Assembly: GCA_028768525.1 (NCBI GenBank)
Contig: CP054837.1
Location: forward strand, 5,801,001 to 5,865,000
Direction of reading: 5' to 3'
Source of the DNA: Desulfobacter sp.
GTDB taxonomy: Bacteria; Desulfobacterota; Desulfobacteria; Desulfobacterales; Desulfobacteraceae
DNA length: 64,000 nt
The position numbers were made by a program, and so were the translations under genes. Shown piece by piece: positions 61,510-64,000 of this stretch. Every line of letters begins with the position of its first letter. The first letter of the stretch is position 1. The notes beneath the pieces were generated by a model. The model did not search any database and was not told the DNA's origin. It worked only from the letters and a program-made list of their open reading frames with translations.

Positions 61510-63075
61510 ATGGACCTTATGGTGATGCTCGCATCAATACTGGTTGTCCTTCTTGGCGGTTCTGCCGTCGCCTTTTTCATCATTAAAAAAAAGGTGACCC
61601 TGGAAAATCTTAATATAGAAGAAGAACAGAAGCGGATAGTTGAGGAGGCCGGCCGTAAAGCCGAAACTCTTCTTAAAGAGGCTAAGCTCGAAGCCCGTTC
61701 AAGACTGCTGGAAATGAAAAGCACTTTTGATACAGAGACCGAGGAGACCCGGAGGGAGCTTAAAAAGGAAGAACGGCGATTGGCCAAAAAGAGTGAAAAG
61801 CTAGACCGTGTTGAAGATCAGTTTTCAAGGCGAGAACAAGAAATTTCAAGGAATGAATCAGAATCCCGTAAGAAGCTGGAGACGGCGACCCGCAGGGAGG
61901 AGCAATATAAGAATTTACTTGAGGAGACCAAGCGTGAGCTTGAGAAAGTTTCCGGCCTCACTTTAGACGAGGCAAAAGAACTTCTGCTTAAGGCCATGGA
62001 GGATGAAGCAAAGCATGAAGGGGCCAAGCTGATCAAAAAAATTACCAGCGAAGCCCGGGAAAAGGCGGATAAAGAGGCCAAGAAAATTATCTCCACAGCG
62101 GTCCAGCGCTATGCAGGGGATTATGTGGCCGAGCGGACCGTTTCTGTTGTTCATCTGCCCGGTGATGAAATGAAAGGCCGGATTATCGGCAGGGAAGGGC
62201 GGAATATCAGGGCGCTTGAAGCTGCTACCGGTATTGATCTTATCATCGATGATACTCCTGAAGCCGTTATCCTGTCAGGATTTAACCCGGTCCGCCGGGA
62301 GGTTGCAAGGCTCTCTCTTGAAAAACTGATTTCCGACGGGCGTATCCATCCTGCACGCATTGAGGATGTGGTCGAACGGGCCGGGGAGGAGGTCGAGGCC
62401 GCCATAAAAGAGGCGGGCGAGCAGGCAGCCTTTGATCTTGGCGTTCACGGTATTGATCCTGAACTGATCAAGGTGCTGGGCAAACTAAAGTTCAGAACCT
62501 CCTATGCACAGAATGTCCTCCAGCATTCCGTTGAAGTGGCATTCCTATCCGGTGTTATTGCTGCTGAACTGGGACTCAATATAAAGCTGGCCAAGCGGAT
62601 GGGGCTGCTCCATGATATCGGTAAGGCCGTGGATCATGAAGTTGACGGTGCCCATGCCATTATCGGTGCCAAGCTGGCCAAAAAGTACGGTGAAATTGAA
62701 GGTGTGGTCAATGCAATTGCCTCACACCATGAAGACCGGATGCCTGAAACTGTATACGATTTCATCGTTCAGGCGGCGGATGCATTGTCCGGTGCCCGGC
62801 CCGGCGCAAGGAAGGAAAGCCTTGAAAATTATGTGAAACGCTTGGAAGATCTTGAAAACATTGCCAACGGGTTTGACGGCGTAACCAATACTTACGCAAT
62901 CCAGGCCGGGCGTGAGATTCGAGTGATTACTGAAAGTGAAAAAATTAACGACGAAGACGCCGTACTCCTTTCCAGGGATATTGCGCGTCAGATTGAAGAA
63001 AATCTGACCTTTCCCGGCCAGGTTAAGGTCGTTGTCATACGTGAAACCAGAGCAGTTGAATACACAAAGAAATAA
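61510..63075 (+). CDS. rny: ribonuclease Y
   Basis: A 521-residue membrane-anchored endoribonuclease: N-terminal helix (about 2-24), a long coiled coil (about 30-190), a KH RNA-binding domain with MKGRIIGREGRNIRALEAAT (about 215-270), and an HD domain with MGLLHDIGKAVDHEVDGAHA (about 335-430). It starts mRNA turnover. GAGGAG precedes the ATG. Length is as usual for RNase Y. Confidence 0.97.
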   Translation: MDLMVMLASILVVLLGGSAVAFFIIKKKVTLENLNIEEEQKRIVEEAGRKAETLLKEAKLEARSRLLEMKSTFDTETEETRRELKKEERRLAKKSEKLDRVEDQFSRREQEISRNESESRKKLETATRREEQYKNLLEETKRELEKVSGLTLDEAKELLLKAMEDEAKHEGAKLIKKITSEAREKADKEAKKIISTAVQRYAGDYVAERTVSVVHLPGDEMKGRIIGREGRNIRALEAATGIDLIIDDTPEAVILSGFNPVRREVARLSLEKLISDGRIHPARIEDVVERAGEEVEAAIKEAGEQAAFDLGVHGIDPELIKVLGKLKFRTSYAQNVLQHSVEVAFLSGVIAAELGLNIKLAKRMGLLHDIGKAVDHEVDGAHAIIGAKLAKKYGEIEGVVNAIASHHEDRMPETVYDFIVQAADALSGARPGARKESLENYVKRLEDLENIANGFDGVTNTYAIQAGREIRVITESEKINDEDAVLLSRDIARQIEENLTFPGQVKVVVIRETRAVEYTKK

Positions 63076-63093
63076 TAAGGAATTCAAACGGGA

Positions 63094-64000
63094 ATGAGTG
63101 TTTTATCGGTACTTAAAGAGCGCGGATTTGTAGAGGCAACGACGCATACAGAGGAACTTGAAGACTATCTGGAGAACAATAGGGCGACTTGTTACATCGG
63201 GTTTGATCCTACCGCATCCAGTCTCCATGTCGGCAGTCTGGTCTGTATCATGGCTCTGGCCCATATGCAGCGCCACGGGCATCGGCCCATAGCCCTTGTG
63301 GGCGGCGGAACAGGCATGATAGGCGATCCGTCCGGGAAAACCGAGTTGCGAAAGGTGATCACAGTCGAAGAGATTGAGGAAAACAAAGCCGGCATCCGGG
63401 GGCAGTTGGAACGGTTTATTGATTTTTCCGATGACAAGGCATTGCTCGTGGATAACGGCGACTGGCTCAATAATTTGAAATACATCCCTTTTTTACGGGA
63501 TGTCGGACGTCATTTTTCCGTCAACCGGATGATCAAGGCCGAGAGTTACAAGGCGCGCATGGAGGCTGAAGACGGCCTGACGTTTATCGAGTTTAACTAT
63601 ATGCTGCTGCAGTCCTATGACTTTATGTGTTTGAGCCGGGATTACGACTGCTTTCTCCAGATGGGGGGCAGCGACCAGTGGGGCAATATTGTTGCCGGCA
63701 TTAACCTGGTCCGGAAGATGACCGGAAAACAGGCCTACGGCATAACCTTTCCGCTGATCACCACGGCAGCCGGCATTAAAATGGGTAAGACCCACAAAGG
63801 AGCTGTCTGGCTGGATCCAGAACGGTTCTCTCCCTACGAGTACTACCAGTTCTGGGTCAATTCAGATGATGCCGATGTGGCCCGTTTTCTGGCACTATTT
63901 ACTTTTCTTCCCATGGAAGAGATAGAAACGGTCAATTCCCTTGAAGGGGCTGATTTAAACAAAGCCAAAACCATCCTCGCCTATGAGGCCACCAAGATAG
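63094..64000 (+). CDS. tyrS: tyrosyl-tRNA synthetase, 3' end off the window
   Basis: 302 residues of a class I TyrS are visible: CYIGFDPTASSLHVGSL (HIGH-type motif HVGS), the Tyr/tRNA pocket FNYMLLQSYDF, GGSDQWGNI, and the KMSKS-type loop as KMGKT in GIKMGKTHKGAV. The end of the catalytic domain and the S4 tail are missing because the window stops. The gene follows rny by 18 bases. The KFGKT/KMGKT form is usual in this TyrS type. Confidence 0.95.
   Translation, partial: MSVLSVLKERGFVEATTHTEELEDYLENNRATCYIGFDPTASSLHVGSLVCIMALAHMQRHGHRPIALVGGGTGMIGDPSGKTELRKVITVEEIEENKAGIRGQLERFIDFSDDKALLVDNGDWLNNLKYIPFLRDVGRHFSVNRMIKAESYKARMEAEDGLTFIEFNYMLLQSYDFMCLSRDYDCFLQMGGSDQWGNIVAGINLVRKMTGKQAYGITFPLITTAAGIKMGKTHKGAVWLDPERFSPYEYYQFWVNSDDADVARFLALFTFLPMEEIETVNSLEGADLNKAKTILAYEATKI

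Overview
The window looks like a chromosomal piece of a Gram-negative, anaerobic, sulfate-reducer-like deltaproteobacterium (Desulfobacterales type). This is an inference from the gene mix, not from a marker search. The mix includes an ATP synthase operon with paired b' and b subunits but no a or c gene, sigma-54 activators with a Cys-rich PAS, a DASS/SLC13 anion transporter with CBS partner, TonB/ExbBD, PEP-CTERM and two-partner secretion. No tRNA, rRNA, CRISPR array or insertion sequence was seen.

Layout. 1-1.25 kb: the end of a minus-strand cluster for a cation/proton antiporter (MnhD/NuoN-like) with two tiny membrane proteins. 2-4.8 kb: potassium uptake (trkA-trkH). 5-7.5 kb: a BvgS-like hybrid sensor kinase. 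7.5-14 kb: a minus-strand module with a degenerate sensor kinase, response regulator, sigma-54 activator and NifX-like protein. A textbook -24/-12 promoter follows, then a kinase-like/BON fusion, a DASS transporter and a CBS protein. 14-17.3 kb: an ATP-grasp (PEP-synthase N-domain-like) protein, a left-handed beta-helix transferase and a small lipoprotein.

17.3-40.7 kb: the most unusual region, a co-directional minus-strand locus. In transcription order it encodes a PEP-CTERM protein, a Cys-rich PstS-like binding protein, an FKBP/SlyD-like isomerase, an FKBP-thioredoxin lipoprotein, a TpsB transporter, a 3294-residue TpsA filamentous haemagglutinin, a DUF2341-LamG-ExbB fusion, ExbD, TonB, a porin, a membrane-anchored coiled-coil protein, an STN-domain protein and an OmpH/Skp chaperone. 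From the FKBP gene on, the genes overlap or nearly touch. I read it as a two-partner secretion locus with its own TonB energiser and periplasmic chaperones. A structured leader resembling a cyclic di-GMP-I (GEMM) riboswitch lies upstream of its first gene.

41-48 kb: a SurA-like lipoprotein, a HAMP protein, an HExxH protein, a U32 RNA-hydroxylase-like protein, a cupin, a metal-binding membrane protein, and an LD-carboxypeptidase/serine hydrolase pair. 48.1-53.6 kb: the rod-shape operon mreBCD-mrdA-rodA. 53.9-59.7 kb: the ATP synthase operon b'-b-delta-alpha-gamma-beta-epsilon, with a very short epsilon. 59.8-64 kb: a GlmU-like pyrophosphorylase domain, zapB-like and zapA, 6S RNA, rny and the start of tyrS.
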